A stretch of DNA of 64,000 bases from an uncultured Bacteroidales bacterium (GTDB lineage: Bacteria > Bacteroidota > Bacteroidia > Bacteroidales > UBA932). The position numbers and the translations under genes were made by a program. This document shows, piece by piece, positions 54,752 through 63,851 of the stretch. The notes below the pieces were generated by a model. It did not search any database and was not told the origin of the DNA. It worked only from the letters and a program-made list of their open reading frames with translations. The stretch's first letter is position 1; every line of letters begins with the position of its first letter. The stretch covers positions 133,741-197,740 of the forward strand of contig CALUUA010000002.1 of the NCBI GenBank assembly GCA_944323845.1, in the 5' to 3' direction.

Positions 54752-57190
54752 TTATCGTATGTTGGCTATGCTGATGATGTCAGCGAATACTCCTGCGGCG
54801 GTCACTCCGGCACCGGCGCCGTAGCCCTTTATCTGCATAGGATATTCGCGGTATCGCTCGGTGGTGATGAGGATGACATTGTTGCTTCCGGCCAGACGGT
54901 AGAACGGACTTTCCCTGTCCACTTCCTTCAGACCCACTTCTGTCTGTCCGTTTTCCATCGTGGCGATAAATCTCCAGCATTTGCCCTCGGCGGCCAGGAT
55001 TTTGCGCCGCTTCTCGAATTCTTCGTCCATTTCAGGGATGGTGGCCCAGAATTCCTCAAGAGTGCCGCTGAAGTATTTTTCAGGAATGAAAAGATTCTTT
55101 TTCACATCCTCCTGCTCCACTCTGTATCCGGCTTCGCGCGAGAGTATGACGAGCTTGCGGATCACGTCTGTGCCGCTCAGGTCGATGCGCGGATCAGGTT
55201 CCGCATATCCCGCTTCCTTGGCCATCCTGATGGCCTGGCTGAACGGAACATCCTCGTTCATTTCGTTGAAAATGAAATTCAGGGTACCGGATACCACTGC
55301 CTCTATTTTCAGAATCTTGTCGCCGCTGTTGATCAGGTCGCTGATGGTGTTGATGATAGGCAGACCTGCTCCGACGTTGGTTTCGAAGAGATATTTTACA
55401 CCTCTCTTGCGGGCCGTTTCCTTCAGCAGACGGTATCTGTCGTATTCGGAAGATGCCGCGATCTTGTTCGCCGCCACCACGGAGACATTATGTTCGAGCA
55501 GGCTCTGGTATATACCGGCCACGTCTGCGCTTGCAGTGCAGTCCACGAACACGGAATTGAACATGTTCATGCCCAGAATTTCATCCCTGAAGATCTCGGG
55601 GGAGGTAGCCGTTTCCGAACTTTCCAGCCGTTCGCTGTATGTATTCAGGTCAATGCCGTCCCTGTCTATGATGTAGTGACGGGAATTGGTGATACCTATG
55701 ACCTTGATTTGCAGGGATTTCTCCTTCATGAGCTTTTCCTGCTGCATCCGGATCTGGGAGATGAGGCTGCTTCCGACGAGTCCGTTGCCGGCCAGGAATA
55801 TGTTAAGTACCTGATAGTCCGACAGGAAGAACGAGTCGTGGATGACATTCATCGCTTTCCGGAGGCTGTCGATGGAGATGACGAAAGAGATGTTCGTTTC
55901 GGATGCGCCCTGCGCGCAGGCTATCACATTGATACCGTTCCGTCCCAGTGTCCCGAACAGCTTGCCAGCTATGCCAGGGGTATGCTTCATGTTCTCTCCC
56001 ACGATGGCTACTGTGGCGAGGTTCCTTTCCTGCTTGATGCGGTTGATTTCACCCATCCTGATTTCCTGGGCGAACTCCTCCGAAAGCACCTGCACCGCGA
56101 GGTCGGCATCGCCGTTCCTCACGCCTATCGACGTGGTGTTTTCGGAAGCTGCCTGCGACACGAGGAAGACGCTGATTCCGGATTTTGCCAGAGTCTTGAA
56201 AATCCTGTAGTTCACGCCGATGACTCCTACCATGCCCAGCCCCTGTATGGTGATCAGACAGGTGTCGTTTATGGACGAAATGCCCTTGATGGCCCGTCCG
56301 TGGTCGCTCGCCTCGGCGTTTCTGGTGATGAAAGTGCCCGGAGAGGACGGGTTGAAGGTATTCTTAATCTTGATAGGGATATTCTTGTGATAGGCCGGGA
56401 ATATGGTCGGAGGATATATGACTTTCGCCCCGAAATTGCACAACTCCATGGCCTCTACGAATGTCAGATGCTCTATCGTGTAGGCGTTGCTGATGATTTT
56501 CGGATCGGCTGTCATGAATCCGTCCACGTCTGTCCATATTTCCAGAGTGTCGGCGTTCAGCACGGACGCCAGCACAGATGCCGTGTAGTCCGAACCTCCG
56601 CGGCCCAGATTGGTCACGTCTCCGTTTGCCGTGTCGGAGCTGATGAATCCCGGCACGATGGCTACGTGAGGCAGTTCGGCGAATTTCTGGAGCACAAGTC
56701 TTTCAGTCTCCGCGAAATCCACGATATGCTTGTTGAAGTAAGGCTTGGTCTTGATGAATTCTCTGGAATCGTACAGGACGGAACCTTTTATCGTCCCGTT
56801 CACGATGACGGATGAAAGCCGCTCGCCATAGCTTACTATGGCGTCGGAGGTCTTGGCGGACAGGTCTTTTATCAGGAAAACGCCTTTGAAGATGTTCGAC
56901 AATTCGCCGAGCATGACCTCAAGCCTGGCTTTCACTTCCGGCAGCATTTCAGGTATGACGGTATCTTCCGCCTGTCTGTAGTGTCTCTCCCTGATGGCTG
57001 TCAGCTGCTCTTCGTATGCCGGATCCCCTGCGGCTGCGGCTTTGGATGTCTTTATAAGCTGGTCCGTGATGCCGCCAAGAGCCGAAACGACTGCTATGAT
57101 GTCATCCGTGCAAGATTCTATGACGTTTTTGGCCTGAAGAAGGCCTTTGGCGGAGCCTACAGATGTGCCTCCGAATTTCAAAACTCTCAT
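54752..57190 (-). CDS. thrA: Bifunctional aspartokinase / homoserine dehydrogenase
   Basis: An 812-residue fusion enzyme for the first and third steps from aspartate to threonine. The kinase domain starts MRVLKFGGTSVGSAKG and includes NLGRGGSDYTASVLA. Two ACT domains occupy about 300-455 (LITIQGLGMVGVIGVN, VAIVGENMKHTPGIAGKLF) and allow feedback control. The dehydrogenase (about 465-812) has IFLAGNGLVGSSLISQI, VVAANKIAAS and GVKYLFETNVGAGLP. It heads a six-gene operon, with 61 bases before the apgM-like gene. Confidence 0.97.
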   Translation of the reverse strand: MRVLKFGGTSVGSAKGLLQAKNVIESCTDDIIAVVSALGGITDQLIKTSKAAAAGDPAYEEQLTAIRERHYRQAEDTVIPEMLPEVKARLEVMLGELSNIFKGVFLIKDLSAKTSDAIVSYGERLSSVIVNGTIKGSVLYDSREFIKTKPYFNKHIVDFAETERLVLQKFAELPHVAIVPGFISSDTANGDVTNLGRGGSDYTASVLASVLNADTLEIWTDVDGFMTADPKIISNAYTIEHLTFVEAMELCNFGAKVIYPPTIFPAYHKNIPIKIKNTFNPSSPGTFITRNAEASDHGRAIKGISSINDTCLITIQGLGMVGVIGVNYRIFKTLAKSGISVFLVSQAASENTTSIGVRNGDADLAVQVLSEEFAQEIRMGEINRIKQERNLATVAIVGENMKHTPGIAGKLFGTLGRNGINVIACAQGASETNISFVISIDSLRKAMNVIHDSFFLSDYQVLNIFLAGNGLVGSSLISQIRMQQEKLMKEKSLQIKVIGITNSRHYIIDRDGIDLNTYSERLESSETATSPEIFRDEILGMNMFNSVFVDCTASADVAGIYQSLLEHNVSVVAANKIAASSEYDRYRLLKETARKRGVKYLFETNVGAGLPIINTISDLINSGDKILKIEAVVSGTLNFIFNEMNEDVPFSQAIRMAKEAGYAEPDPRIDLSGTDVIRKLVILSREAGYRVEQEDVKKNLFIPEKYFSGTLEEFWATIPEMDEEFEKRRKILAAEGKCWRFIATMENGQTEVGLKEVDRESPFYRLAGSNNVILITTERYREYPMQIKGYGAGAGVTAAGVFADIISIANIR

Positions 57191-57292
57191 AAGTCCGGTC
57201 TGGTATAGTTCGTTTTATTTTCCAAAATATGCTTTTGTCGGCCGGTCTGTTTCCGCTCATGCGGTTTCCTACAGGCCGCAAAGGCTACAATT

Positions 57293-58126
57293 TTAATAAA
57301 AAAAATCCGAATCCGGAAATTTTCGTGTCAGACAGATGAAGTCTTCGACGCCGAGCCTTTCAGGACGGAGGTCGAAGACAGGGTCGGAAACGAAGCCGGC
57401 AAGAGCTTCCTGGGACATGCCGGTCTTTTCCGCCATTGCCGCGACGAGCGGCTTCAGGGAATTTCTCAATGTCTTGCGCCGCTGGTTGAAGCTCGTCTTC
57501 ACGATGGTCTTGAAAAGGTTTTCATTGCAGCCCAGACTATGTCTCGCATTCCGTTTCAGGCGTATGACGGCGGATTTTACTTTAGGAGGAGGATTGAACG
57601 CGCCTTCGCCCACGGTAAACAGGTATTCGATGTCGTACCATGCCTGCAGAAGCACGGAGAGTATGCCGTACACCTTCGTGCCGGGCTTTTCCGCAATCCT
57701 TTCAGCCACCTCTTTCTGGATCATGCAGACCACCTGCGGAATGTGTTCCCTGTAGTCGAGAATTTTGAAGAAAATCTGGGATGATATGTTGTACGGGAAG
57801 TTCCCGATGACACAGAAGTCCCCCTTGAAAAAGTGCTGCAGGTCGAGTTTCAGGAAGTCTGCCTGGATCAGGCTTCCGTCGGCCTTCGGGAAATTCATCA
57901 GCAGATAATCCACCGATTCCCTGTCTATCTCCACCATTTTCAGGCTGATGTCATCGCGATCCATCAGATATTGCGACAGCACCCCCATTCCCGGACCGAT
58001 TTCAAGGGTGTCGGCGGGGTGTTCCGATGATGCTCCTTCCGGCTGTAGGCTTTCGGCTATTTTTTTTGCGGCCGACAAGTCTGTCAGGAAATGTTGTCCC
58101 AATGATTTTTTGGCTCGTACCTGCAT
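57293..58126 (-). CDS. rsmA: 16S rRNA adenine dimethyltransferase
   Basis: A 277-residue SAM-dependent enzyme that dimethylates two adjacent adenines in helix 45 of 16S rRNA. I start at the ATG at 58126 (MQVRAKKSLGQHFLTD, the family N-terminus); the longer frame to 58165 crosses the promoter. Motif I is LEIGPGMGVLSQYL and motif IV is VIGNFPYNISSQIFFK. The C-terminal RNA-binding domain has FNQRRKTLRNSLK. It is divergent from aspS. Confidence 0.96.
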   Translation of the reverse strand: MQVRAKKSLGQHFLTDLSAAKKIAESLQPEGASSEHPADTLEIGPGMGVLSQYLMDRDDISLKMVEIDRESVDYLLMNFPKADGSLIQADFLKLDLQHFFKGDFCVIGNFPYNISSQIFFKILDYREHIPQVVCMIQKEVAERIAEKPGTKVYGILSVLLQAWYDIEYLFTVGEGAFNPPPKVKSAVIRLKRNARHSLGCNENLFKTIVKTSFNQRRKTLRNSLKPLVAAMAEKTGMSQEALAGFVSDPVFDLRPERLGVEDFICLTRKFPDSDFFY

Positions 58127-58151
58127 AATGATTCCGTGTCTGAATATTTTC

Positions 58152-58160
58152 GCAAAAATA
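58152..58160 (-). promoter_or_regulatory. Candidate -7 element for rsmA
   Basis: On the minus strand TATTTTTGC matches TAnnTTTGY and lies 25 bases before the rsmA start. No -33 TTTG at proper spacing is seen. Confidence 0.5.
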
Positions 58161-58213
58161 TGCAAAAATCCAAAATTCGGGATGTTTTGGAAATATGCTT
58201 CTGAATATTTTTG

Positions 58214-58222
58214 TATTTTTGC
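58214..58222 (+). promoter_or_regulatory. Candidate -7 element for aspS
   Basis: TATTTTTGC matches TAnnTTTGY. A TTTG at 58186-58189 is 24 bases upstream, a little far for a -33 box. The start codon I choose is 71 bases downstream, and an in-frame ATG at 58195 lies before this box and so would not be transcribed from it. Confidence 0.5.
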
Positions 58223-58293
58223 AGGTTACATGGCATATGCCGGCGCATTGGCCGGATGCCGGATCGTTTAATTGTCAGGAAACAGTTACGGAT

Positions 58294-60063
58294 ATGTACA
58301 GGACTCATACTTGCGGCGAACTTCGCATCGCCGATATCGGAAAGACAGTGACTTTGGCCGGCTGGGTGCAGAAATCCAGAAAACTCGGCGGCATGACTTT
58401 CATAGACCTCAGAGACAGATACGGAATCACGCAGCTTGTGGTGGATGCCGCTGCAGAGACGTCTCTGATGGAGACTGCCGGATCTTTAGGCAGGGAATAT
58501 GTCATACAGGCGACCGGTACGGTGGTGGAGAGGCAGAGCAAGAACCCGAAAATGCCTACCGGAGACATCGAAATCAGCCTCAGCGGAATAAATGTCCTGA
58601 ACCGGGCGCAGACACCTCCTTTCACCATCGAAGACGAGAGTGACGGCGGGGAGGAGCTTCGCGCGAAGTACAGATACCTCGACTTGAGAAGGAATCCGCT
58701 GAAGAAGGCCCTTGAACTCAGACACAGGATAGCACACGAGGTGAGAAACTATCTGGACGGGCAGGGCTTTCTGGAGATAGAGACTCCGTATCTGATCAAG
58801 TCCACTCCTGAGGGCGCGCGGGATTTCGTGGTGCCTTCGAGGATGAATCCGGGGCAGTTCTATGCCCTCCCGCAGTCCCCGCAGACCTTCAAGCAGCTGC
58901 TTATGGTCGCCGGATATGACAGATATTTCCAGATAGTGAGATGTTTCAGGGATGAAGACCTGAGGGCTGACCGCCAGCCGGAGTTCACTCAGATAGACTG
59001 CGAGATGTCTTTCGTGGAGAGGGATGACGTACTGGATACCTTCGAGGGGATGATGAGGACGCTTTTCAAGAATGTCCTGAATATAGACATCCCGAATCCT
59101 ATCCCGCGTATGAGCTGGTTCGACGCCATGGATCATTATGGTTCGGACAAGCCGGACATCCGTTTCGGAATGACAATACACGATATTACGGACAGGGTGA
59201 AAGGCCATGGCTTTTCCGTCTTCGATTCTTCCGAATATATCGGGGCGATCTGCGCCGACTCTTTGGCGTCTTATACCCGCAAACAGCTCGACGAGCTTAC
59301 GGAGTGGGTAAAGCGGCCGCAGGTAGGTGCCAAGGGGCTGGTCTATATCAAACTGAACGAAGACGGAAGCATCAAGTCGTCCGTGGACAAATTCTATTCA
59401 CAGGAAGAGCTTCAGGGCATTGCATCGGAGATGCAGGCGAAGAAAGGCGATCTGATTCTCGCGCTTTGCGGACCTAAGAGAAAGACACAGACCATGCTGG
59501 GTGTGCTTCGTATCGAGATGGGAAACAGGCTCGGGTACAGGGATCCGTTGAATTTCGCACCTCTCTGGGTCGTGGATTTCCCTCTGCTCGAGTGGGATGA
59601 CGAGACTTCCCGGTTCTATGCCATGCACCATCCGTTTACTGCACCGAAACCGGAACATCTGGACCTGTTCTACAGCGACAGGAAGGAGGATCTGGAGAAG
59701 GTTTGCGCCAACGCCTACGATTTCGTTCTGAACGGTACGGAACTGGGCGGCGGCTCCATCAGGATCCACGACGCCAAAGTGCAGCAGCGTATGTTCGAGG
59801 TGCTCGGGTTCTCTGACGAAGACGCACAGTACAAGTTCGGCTTCATCATAAATGCCTTCAAATTCGGGGCTCCGCCTCATGGAGGTCTGGCATTCGGGTT
59901 TGACAGGGTTTGCGCCCTTTTCGGCGGACAGGAGACCATCAGGGACTTCATCGCCTTCCCGAAGAACAACCAGGGCAGGGATGTGATGATAGATTCCCCT
60001 TCGTACATCGACCAGTCGCAGATGGACGAGCTTTTCCTCTCGTCTACTGCAAAAAAAGAATAG
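58294..60063 (+). CDS. aspS: Aspartyl-tRNA synthetase
   Basis: A 589-residue class II synthetase. The ATG at 58294 gives the family N-terminus [11 protein letters not shown]; the frame extends to 58195, but that start precedes the likely promoter. An OB-fold anticodon domain (about 1-110: [26 protein letters not shown]) precedes the catalytic core with motif 2 ([18 protein letters not shown]), the bacterial insertion domain (about 290-420) and motif 3 ([15 protein letters not shown]). The length fits the bacterial type. A small secreted-protein gene follows 19 bases on. Confidence 0.97.
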   Translation: MYRTHTCGELRIADIGKTVTLAGWVQKSRKLGGMTFIDLRDRYGITQLVVDAAAETSLMETAGSLGREYVIQATGTVVERQSKNPKMPTGDIEISLSGINVLNRAQTPPFTIEDESDGGEELRAKYRYLDLRRNPLKKALELRHRIAHEVRNYLDGQGFLEIETPYLIKSTPEGARDFVVPSRMNPGQFYALPQSPQTFKQLLMVAGYDRYFQIVRCFRDEDLRADRQPEFTQIDCEMSFVERDDVLDTFEGMMRTLFKNVLNIDIPNPIPRMSWFDAMDHYGSDKPDIRFGMTIHDITDRVKGHGFSVFDSSEYIGAICADSLASYTRKQLDELTEWVKRPQVGAKGLVYIKLNEDGSIKSSVDKFYSQEELQGIASEMQAKKGDLILALCGPKRKTQTMLGVLRIEMGNRLGYRDPLNFAPLWVVDFPLLEWDDETSRFYAMHHPFTAPKPEHLDLFYSDRKEDLEKVCANAYDFVLNGTELGGGSIRIHDAKVQQRMFEVLGFSDEDAQYKFGFIINAFKFGAPPHGGLAFGFDRVCALFGGQETIRDFIAFPKNNQGRDVMIDSPSYIDQSQMDELFLSSTAKKE

Positions 60064-60082
60064 CCGTCTTAAGATTCCCGAC

Positions 60083-60487
60083 ATGAAAAGATTTACGCTT
60101 TCTGTTTTGATATTGATGACCTTACGGTCAATTTTTCCGGCTGCTTCCGGAGCGCAGGAGCCTCAGGAGCCGCCGACAGTGACCCAGATGGCCGCCACTG
60201 AAGCCGAGCGTCTGGAACGCCTGCTGGATCTGGAATATTGGCAGGTTTTCTATGTGGATTCCACTCTCCAGCATGATTTTCAGGCCATGCAGGATGAGTT
60301 CGAGTCCTTGAGAAAGGCGAAGGTGTCCAATAGTGCGATGTATATAGCCGTCCAGGACAAATGGATGGAGAAGATAGACAGTACATACAGGAAATTCTTT
60401 TCGGATGCCCAGTGGAAGGCTTATCTGAAGAGTGGAGCTGCCAAGCAGCAGAAGGCGAGGGAGAAGAGAAAGGCAGTATTGCCTTAA
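60083..60487 (+). CDS. Small secreted helical protein, unknown
   Basis: A 134-residue protein with an N-terminal signal peptide (MKRFTLSVLILMTLRSIFPAASGAQ). The mature part is short, charged and predicted helical (EAERLERLLDLEYWQVFYVDSTLQHDF, WMEKIDSTYRKFFSDAQWKAYLKSG), with a Lys/Arg-rich tail. The FSDAQWKAYLK stretch is reminiscent of small CpxP/Spy-like periplasmic proteins of Bacteroidales, but I do not assign it. It sits between aspS (19 bases) and a nitroreductase gene (52 bases). Confidence 0.75.
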   Translation: MKRFTLSVLILMTLRSIFPAASGAQEPQEPPTVTQMAATEAERLERLLDLEYWQVFYVDSTLQHDFQAMQDEFESLRKAKVSNSAMYIAVQDKWMEKIDSTYRKFFSDAQWKAYLKSGAAKQQKAREKRKAVLP

Positions 60488-60539
60488 CAAGTTCCGGCAC
60501 TGCTCTCGGCTTGCAGTTTATTTTACAAAACGGAATATC

Positions 60540-61016
60540 ATGGATTTTCTTGAAGTGATAAAGAAGAGGCACAGCGTCAGGAAGTATGACGGCAGGCCTG
60601 TGGAAAGGGAGCTGATAGAACGGATAATTTCCGTGGCTGAGACGGCCCCTTCATCGAAGAATACCAAAAGTTCGGCATTCATGATTGTGGATGACGCCGA
60701 TACCATAGCTGCGATTTCGGAAATGAGGGACAGGGGTTCGGCCTTTGTCAAGGACGCTCCTGCCGTGATAGTGGTGCTCGGGGACGAGACCAGGACGGAT
60801 CTCTGGGTGGATAATTGCGCCATTTCTGCTACCTTTATCCAGCTGGCCGCTACCGATTCCGGGCTTGGAAGCTGCTGGGTGCATGTGAACGGGCGGCCCC
60901 GTGTTTCGTCGGATCCGGATTCCGGCAGCGCGGAAGATTATCTTCGCGGGCTGTTGGGCGTAAAGGACGGCTTGCGGATATTGTGTGTCATCTCTCTCGG
61001 TTATCCGGCCGAATGA
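60540..61016 (+). CDS. Nitroreductase-family FMN oxidoreductase
   Basis: A 158-residue flavoprotein of the nitroreductase fold. The ATG at 60540 gives MDFLEVIKKRHSVRKYDGRPVE, whose RHSVRKY arginines bind the FMN phosphate. ETAPSSKNTKS is the second flavin contact region and GLGSCWVHVNG the third. The C-terminus LRILCVISLGYPAE is usual. It is at the short end of the family. It probably reduces quinones, nitro compounds or enones with NAD(P)H; the true substrate is unknown. Confidence 0.9.
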   Translation: MDFLEVIKKRHSVRKYDGRPVERELIERIISVAETAPSSKNTKSSAFMIVDDADTIAAISEMRDRGSAFVKDAPAVIVVLGDETRTDLWVDNCAISATFIQLAATDSGLGSCWVHVNGRPRVSSDPDSGSAEDYLRGLLGVKDGLRILCVISLGYPAE

Positions 61017-61086
61017 AGGGATTTTATGGGATTGTGAAATTATTGCTTGATGGCAGACATTGCCGCAGGCACTCAATGATAAGGAA

Positions 61087-62109
61087 ATGAAAGAGAAAAT
61101 AGAAGCGATTCTGGCGGAGATAGAGTCTCTGGCATGCAAGACTGAAAATGAAATAGAGGAGGCGAGAATCCGTTTTCTGGGAAAGAAAGGCGAGGTGACA
61201 AGGCTTTTCGAGGAATTCAGGTCGGTGCCTCCTGAGATGAAACGGGAGTTCGGGCAGAAACTGAATCAGCTGAAGAATGCAGCTGCGGCCAAAATCGAGG
61301 CGTTGAAGGATTCCCTTCAGGAAAGCGGGACATCGGCAGCGTCTTTCGATCTTACAAAGCCGGGAGATCCGTTCAAGCTCGGTTCGCGGCATCCGGTATC
61401 CATCGTCAGGGAGGAGATTGTGGAGATTTTCCGCAAGTTCGGGTATGATGTGGCAGAGGGGCCGGAGATCGAGGATGACTGGCATGTGTTCGAGGCTCTG
61501 AATTTCCCTCCGGAGCACCCGGCCAGAGATATGCAGGATACTTTCTTCATTTCTTCGAGCGCAAATTCCATCCTGCTCAGGACGCATACTTCATCCGTGC
61601 AGGTGCGTGCCATGGAGAAGCTGCCGCTGCCTATCCGCATCGTATGTCCGGGAAGGGTTTTCAGGAATGAGGCCATTTCCGCGCGTGCGCACTGTATCTT
61701 CCATCAGGTCGAGGGGCTTTATATCGACGAGAATGTGACTTTCGCTGACATGAAGCAGGCTATCCTGCTGTTTGCGAGGGAGATGTTCGGTGCCGAAACG
61801 CAGATCAGGATGAGACCTTCGTATTTTCCGTTTACGGAGCCTTCTGCAGAAGTGGACGTGAGCTGCAATATCTGCCACGGAAAAGGTTGCAATATCTGCA
61901 AGGGGACCGGCTGGCTGGAGATTATGGGCTGCGGTATGGTGGATCCGAATGTCCTCGAGGCTTCCGGTATCGACAGCCGTAAGTACAGCGGTTTTGCGTT
62001 CGGTATGGGTATCGAGCGTATTGCCATGCTGAAGTGGCAGGTAAAGGATTTGCGGAATTATTTCGAGAACGATCTTCGTTTCCTGCGCGAGTTCGAAACG
62101 TTTATCTGA
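61087..62109 (+). CDS. pheS: Phenylalanyl-tRNA synthetase alpha subunit
   Basis: A 340-residue class II subunit. The ATG at 61087 starts MKEKIEAILAEIESLA; an upstream TTG at 61060 is less likely. An N-terminal coiled coil (about 1-85) binds tRNA, followed by the core: HPVSIVREEIVEIFRKFGYDVAEGPEIEDDWHVFEALNFPPEHPARDMQDTF is the family signature in part, then RVFRNEAISARAHCIFHQVEG (motif 2) and FGMGIERIAML (motif 3). A Cys-rich insert CNICHGKGCNICKGTG may bind a metal. pheT is not adjacent. A strong terminator follows. Confidence 0.97.
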   Translation: MKEKIEAILAEIESLACKTENEIEEARIRFLGKKGEVTRLFEEFRSVPPEMKREFGQKLNQLKNAAAAKIEALKDSLQESGTSAASFDLTKPGDPFKLGSRHPVSIVREEIVEIFRKFGYDVAEGPEIEDDWHVFEALNFPPEHPARDMQDTFFISSSANSILLRTHTSSVQVRAMEKLPLPIRIVCPGRVFRNEAISARAHCIFHQVEGLYIDENVTFADMKQAILLFAREMFGAETQIRMRPSYFPFTEPSAEVDVSCNICHGKGCNICKGTGWLEIMGCGMVDPNVLEASGIDSRKYSGFAFGMGIERIAMLKWQVKDLRNYFENDLRFLREFETFI

Positions 62110-62117
62110 CAGGAAAT

Positions 62118-62162
62118 ATGGGTGGATTGCTGATTTTTGTGCAATTCACCCATGTTTTTTTT
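62118..62162 (+). terminator. Rho-independent terminator of pheS
   Basis: ATGGGTGGATTGC (62118-62130) pairs with GCAATTCACCCAT (62141-62153) over 13 bp with one G-T, loop of 10 bases, then eight T. The T-run overlaps the -33 box of the tRNA promoter. Confidence 0.9.
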
Positions 62163-62191
62163 GGAAGTAAAGAAAATATGCCTATCTTTGC
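62160..62191 (+). promoter_or_regulatory. Promoter of the tRNA-Gly gene
   Basis: TTTG (62160-62163), exactly 19 bases, then TATCTTTGC (62183-62191): a complete Bacteroidetes promoter. The tRNA begins 66 bases after the -7 box, leaving a short processed leader. Confidence 0.82.
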
Positions 62192-62257
62192 AATCCATTC
62201 TTCGGAACATGTTTCAGGAGATGGCTGAAGTTCTTTCTAGAAAATACAGAAAATTAT

Positions 62258-62333
62258 GCGGAAATAGCTCAGTTGGTAGAGCACAACCTTGCCAAGGTTG
62301 GGGTCGCGAGTTCGAGTCTCGTTTTCCGCTCCA
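62258..62333 (+). tRNA. tRNA-Gly (anticodon GCC)
   Basis: A 76-base gene with an acceptor stem GCGGAAA/TTTCCGC, D arm GCTC-AGTTGGTA-GAGC, anticodon stem CAACC/GGTTG with loop TTGCCAA (anticodon GCC, reading GGC and GGT), T arm GCGAG-TTCGAGT-CTCGT and encoded TCCA end. All stems close. Its last 22 bases recur at 62469-62490, marking it as an integration target. Confidence 0.96.
62312..62333 (+). repeat. Attachment-site copy 1 (tRNA 3' end)
   Basis: The 22 bases beginning TCGAGTCTCG and ending CCGCTCCA are identical to 62469-62490. Tyrosine integrases commonly recombine at tRNA 3' ends and keep the tRNA intact, as seen here. Confidence 0.75.
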
Positions 62334-62468
62334 GGCAGGTCAGCATATAGCTGGCCTGCTTTTTTTTACAGAGGACTCGAACTCGCGCCCCGCTCCCCGA
62401 GGGAGCTGCCGGCCAGGGCCGGCTGAGGGGACTACGAAAGAAGTCGCGCCATGCCCGCGTACGCGGGC
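62334..62468. other. 135-base G+C-rich spacer between the two attachment-site copies
   Basis: No gene is seen. It starts with the tRNA terminator, then holds an inverted copy of the tRNA T-arm (GACTCGAACTCGCG near 62373-62387), a GCCGGCC-AG-GGCCGGC hairpin (about 62409-62424) and a 14-base perfect palindrome CCCGCGTACGCGGG (62454-62467) abutting the second attachment-site copy. It is too short to be a functional element and may be a scar from an earlier insertion and excision. Confidence 0.6.
62335..62367 (+). terminator. Terminator directly after tRNA-Gly
   Basis: GCAGGTCAGC (62335-62344) and GCTGGCCTGC (62350-62359) form a 10-bp stem with one G-T and loop ATATA, followed by eight T. Confidence 0.88.
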
Positions 62469-62490
62469 TCGAGTCTCGTTTTCCGCTCCA
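62469..62490 (+). repeat. Attachment-site copy 2 (tRNA 3'-end duplicate)
   Basis: It is identical over 22 bases to the 3' end of tRNA-Gly, including the encoded CCA, but has no tRNA body in front. It stands 222 bases before the integrase start, so it is the likely left boundary of the element that carries that integrase, or a leftover of a tandem insertion. Confidence 0.75.
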
Positions 62491-62491
62491 T

Positions 62492-62520
62492 AAAGGTCAT
62501 CAGAAATGATGGCCTTTTTT
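62492..62520 (+). terminator. Second terminator, after attachment-site copy 2
   Basis: AAAGGTCATCA (62492-62502) pairs with TGATGGCCTTT (62507-62517) with one G-T, capped by a GAAA tetraloop, and a T-run to 62520. It resembles the natural terminator of a tRNA gene, displaced from the intact tRNA by 159 bases. Confidence 0.85.
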
Positions 62521-62638
62521 CGTATATATCAATGTGTTGCACTGCTCTGGCAGGACTGTGCCGCTGTTTTGGTCTGTTCTTGACTTTACAGCAAAATTTC
62601 AGAAAATCGGGAGAAAAGAGTGCGATTTCGGGGGTTTA

Positions 62639-62670
62639 TTTACCCCTACATTTACCCCAATCTTTACCCC
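62639..62670 (+). repeat. Three 12-bp-phased TTTACCCC repeats
   Basis: TTTACCCC occurs at 62639, 62651 and 62663, each start exactly 12 bases after the last. They lie 42-73 bases upstream of the integrase start. Their position and regular spacing suit arm-type integrase sites or an operator. Confidence 0.72.
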
Positions 62671-62711
62671 TGTCGGCATAGGTACACTTCGTTTGCTCAT
62701 ATCGTAACAGT

Positions 62712-63851
62712 ATGAGTATCAATATAAAGATTGTTCAAAGAAAAGATAAGACAAGTAAATCAAATGCTGCTCCGATACATATAAGATTTACCCTTAAAGG
62801 CAAAGTACGCTATCTTGCAACAGGAATTGTACTTCCTCTTGACGCATGGGATGATTCCGAGCAGCATATACTCCCCACCTATCCGGACGCAGACACATTG
62901 CAGATGCAGATAACGGCTAAACGGCTGGAAATCGAAAAGAAGATACAGCGGCTCGAAGCACTCGATACAGAGGTCAATTTCGATACCCTGTTCGGGCAGA
63001 AAAGTAAGTATATCAACTGCACAGTATCCGAATACTTTCGACAGCAGATAGAATATCTAAAAGGCATAGGCAAGGTAGGAACTGCTGGCAAATATGAAAC
63101 ATGCAAGAGCCTTTTGGAACAGAGCGGTCTGGGAAAGAAGCGGTTTGAACAGGTTGATTTGCAGTTCCTGCAGGACTTTGAAGCATACATGACCCGAAAA
63201 GGTAATAGCAGCAACAGTCTTGCAACCTCATTCAGTGTCCTCCGAGCGGTATATAACAAGGCGGTCAAGCAGAAAGTCTTTGCAGAAACTGATAATCCGT
63301 TCAAACAGTACAATATGGGCAAGTTCTGGAAACCAACAAGGAAAAGGGCAATAACCAAAGAGGATATGCAGAAGATACAGTCGCTTGAACTTCCGGAAAG
63401 CAGGGAATCATACTCGCTTGCTTTTGCACGGGATATATTCCTGTTCAGTTACTATGTCGCAGGGATAAACTTCAAGGACATAGCGATATTGCGGTACAGT
63501 GACATCCAGAACGGAAGAATCTACTACCAGCGGCACAAGACAGGAAAGGAACTCAACAGTCCGATATTGCCACAGACAAAGGAGATAATGGACAGATATT
63601 CCAAATCAGACGCAAGTCCCGATGATTATATCTTCCCGATTCTCGACAGGCGTATCCACAAGAGCGAACAGCAGATTTGCAACCGCGTACACAAGGTAAT
63701 CGGTCATGTAAACACCAACTTGAAACGGATAGCGGAAATGGCTGGACTGAAAGTGAATCTTACGACCTATGTCGCAAGACATTGTGAATTGTTTTTATCT
63801 TTGAATATGAATAGATTACAAGAATTTACTTCTTCATGGGTAACGATTTAG
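62712..63851 (+). pseudogene. Tyrosine-recombinase integrase, truncated at C-terminus
   Basis: A 379-codon frame. An arm-binding N-terminal domain (about 1-95: SINIKIVQRKDK, PIHIRFTLKGKVRYLATGI) and a SAM-like core-binding domain (about 105-205) precede the catalytic domain (about 215 on). The first catalytic Arg is expected near FKDIAILRYSDIQ; RHKTGKELNSPI holds the Lys region, and TYVARH the R and the start of the R-H box. Directly after ARH the sequence becomes CELFLSLNMNRLQ and stops, where the family should continue with TFAT..., LGHS and the catalytic Tyr. So the nucleophile is missing. The coding DNA is poorer in G+C than the core genome, suggesting transfer. Confidence 0.85.

Noticed and set aside
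54626..56815. Open frame of about 730 codons on the plus strand across thrA
   Set aside because: It mirrors the aspartokinase/homoserine dehydrogenase gene, whose motifs are beyond doubt; the antisense product is His/Asp/Val-rich with no family features.
58195..58293. Upstream ATG for aspS
   Set aside because: It precedes the likely -7 box and the extra 33 residues are not part of the family; [11 protein letters not shown] is the normal start.
62340..62470. Second tRNA gene or integron attC site between the attachment-site copies
   Set aside because: Only the T-arm and acceptor 3' end of a tRNA are present, with no D or anticodon arm, and no attC core sites or integron integrase are seen.
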